This document shows positions 45,244-46,038 of a stretch of DNA of 46,038 nt, piece by piece; the stretch's first letter is position 1, and the number at the start of each line of letters is the position of its first letter. This DNA comes from Lachnospiraceae bacterium (lineage in GTDB: Bacteria; Bacillota; Clostridia; Lachnospirales; Lachnospiraceae). The stretch is from contig JAAVZI010000053.1 of assembly GCA_022791575.1 (NCBI GenBank), positions 1 through 46,038 on the forward strand, written 5' to 3'. The notes below the pieces were generated by a model. It was not told the origin of the DNA, made no database searches, and saw nothing but the letters and a program-made list of their open reading frames with translations. The position numbers and the translations under genes were made by a program.

Positions 45244-45257
45244 ATTTCTATAGAAAT
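45244..45257. promoter_or_regulatory. Perfect 14-base palindrome between XRE and agrB
   Basis: ATTTCTATAGAAAT reads the same on both strands. It lies about 29 bases upstream of the XRE -35, in the divergent gap, and has a size typical of XRE-family operators. Confidence 0.45.
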
Positions 45258-45304
45258 GTCCCCAACTGGATATATTTGGTAAGTAAATTGAAAATTACTT
45301 GTTA

Positions 45305-45333
45305 AAAGTTTGGTATTCCTTGATTTAGTTAAC
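45305..45333 (+). promoter_or_regulatory. Possible LytTR-type direct repeats upstream of agrB
   Basis: AAAGTTTGG (45305-45313) fits the AgrA-type consensus as I recall it and TTAGTTAAC (45325-45333) fits it partly. Their starts are 20 bases apart against the usual 21. They lie about 50-75 bases before a TATAAT at 45381-45386 that lacks a good -35, as expected of an activated promoter. Confidence 0.35.
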
Positions 45334-45424
45334 AAAAATTGCATTTCAGGCCTAAAAAGAATATTTTGACACCTTTATAGTATAATGGCTTTAACAGGTA
45401 CATGCATTACAGGAGAAATGATTT

Positions 45425-46009
45425 ATGAGTAAAGGACTATCAGAAGAAGAATTAGATCTTCTGGAATATGAAAGAGAACTGCGGATTTACTATCTAAAAT
45501 GCATCCTTATGGAAGGAAGCAAGATCATTCTTTTCATTCTTGCTTTTTGGAAAATGGGGCTGATCTGGGAATATTGGATGGCTCTTCTGGCACTTATGCT
45601 TTTACGCAATCATGGCGGCGGTATTCACTGCAGAACTTATCTAAGCTGCCTGGCTGTCAGCTTTACCGTGCTATATGCAAGCATATTGGCTGCACAGAAT
45701 ATTTACCTTCCTGTTATAGGTAATATTCTGACTCTGGCAATCTGTGGATATCTGGGATATAAACTGGTTCCTATCGTATCGGACAGCAGGCCGGACCCTT
45801 CACCGGATATAGTCAGACGAAGTAAATGGATCACCGTAATCATCATATCTGTATTCTGTATTTTGATATGTATCCGTCCAAATAATCTGTATATCAAGAC
45901 TCACAGCAAATGGCCATGGACTTTTGGCATTAAGATTCCAAGTATCATTTTCTTTGGAGAACCAGAATATCCAACAGCTAAAAAGAAGGACGACAAAAAG
46001 AAAAAATAA
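45425..46009 (+). CDS. agrB: AgrB-family peptide-processing endopeptidase
   Basis: The 194-residue membrane protein has about five hydrophobic helices and the AgrB catalytic pair in RNHGGGIHCRTYLSC: His68 and Cys75, seven residues apart as in the well-studied AgrB. AgrB cleaves the C-terminal tail of the AgrD precursor and helps form the thiolactone autoinducing peptide. AGGAG lies 9 bases before the ATG. The C-terminus is an unusual run of Lys and Asp (KKKDDKKKK). No agrD, agrC or agrA was seen in the window, which ends about 30 bases after the stop. It is divergent from an XRE regulator. Confidence 0.93.
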   Translation: MSKGLSEEELDLLEYERELRIYYLKCILMEGSKIILFILAFWKMGLIWEYWMALLALMLLRNHGGGIHCRTYLSCLAVSFTVLYASILAAQNIYLPVIGNILTLAICGYLGYKLVPIVSDSRPDPSPDIVRRSKWITVIIISVFCILICIRPNNLYIKTHSKWPWTFGIKIPSIIFFGEPEYPTAKKKDDKKKK

Positions 46010-46029
46010 CACATCAATAAGTTATTTTT
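46002..46029 (+). terminator. Weak AT-rich hairpin at the agrB stop
   Basis: AAAAATAAC and its exact complement GTTATTTTT are 10 bases apart and end in a T-run at the window edge. The stem has almost no G-C pairs, so it may be only a weak terminator. It matters because agrD normally follows agrB immediately. Confidence 0.3.
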
Positions 46030-46038
46030 CTGAGGGGC

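Noticed and set aside
45366-45386. TTGACA plus TATAAT as a normal agrB promoter
   Set aside because: The spacer between them is only 9 bases, too short for sigma-A; only the TATAAT is considered likely.
1-46038. CRISPR arrays, insertion sequences, prophage genes, tRNA or rRNA genes
   Set aside because: No regularly spaced repeats, transposase, integrase, phage structural protein or tRNA-like cloverleaf was recognised in the window.

Overview
The window looks like chromosomal DNA from an anaerobic Firmicute, most likely a gut-type Lachnospiraceae (class Clostridia). The evidence is AGGAGG-type ribosome-binding sites, sigma-A-like promoters with 17-base spacers, a T-box leader, a manganese riboswitch, an AgrB-type peptidase, a Csp-like subtilase and many 7TM, Cache, HD-GYP and hybrid-kinase signalling proteins. 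No phage, insertion sequence, CRISPR array, rRNA or tRNA gene was found. The first ~4.3 kb looks richer in G+C by eye than the rest.

Layout. (1) 0.2-4.3 kb, minus strand: a response regulator and a large 7TM hybrid histidine kinase. (2) 4.4-7.9 kb, minus: mntP behind a yybP-ykoY-type Mn riboswitch, then trpBA behind a T-box with a UGG (Trp) specifier; two related palindromic repeats lie between the T-box terminator and trpB. (3) 7.9-12.4 kb, minus: dCMP deaminase, AEC-type carrier, dihydrofolate reductase, DegV and an AI-2E-type permease, with a 53-residue membrane protein on the plus strand. (4) 12.4-20.4 kb: a glycan-degradation island. A beta-propeller glycosidase and a GH78 rhamnosidase run leftwards; an SGNH/sialate-esterase-like hydrolase and a divergent GH29 fucosidase run rightwards from abutting back-to-back promoters. 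A degenerate HD-domain protein sits directly behind the fucosidase. All enzymes lack signal peptides and no transporter is encoded here. (5) 20.6-24.7 kb: a hemolysin-III/PAQR-type membrane protein, a REC-HD-GYP-GGDEF regulator and hisS. (6) 24.9-27.3 kb, plus: a Cache chemoreceptor and a flavinylation-type FMN lipoprotein. (7) 27.4-40.7 kb, minus: one long co-directional signalling run, from its promoter: REC-HD-GYP, PAS kinase, divergent REC-HD-GYP, CheR, CheB, CheY-like, CheA, CheW, a chemoreceptor with a very short outer domain, an Hpt protein, and a Cache hybrid kinase with two receivers. There are no flagellar or pilus genes and no CheC, CheD or CheX. (8) 40.9-46 kb: an unknown 467-residue protein whose promoter is bracketed by a perfect inverted repeat, an XRE regulator, a Csp-like subtilase, a second XRE regulator and a divergent agrB at the right edge.

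The best candidate for an under-described system is the che run. It combines a chemotaxis core (receptor, CheA/W/R/B/Y) with two HD-GYP-type output proteins and separate kinase/Hpt parts, and appears to be expressed from one promoter with a structured leader. I infer an output involving cyclic-di-GMP or another non-swimming response, but the sequence alone cannot show this. Secondary candidates are the agrB/XRE locus, the glycan island with its altered fucosidase motif, and a helical tail module shared by two of the kinases.
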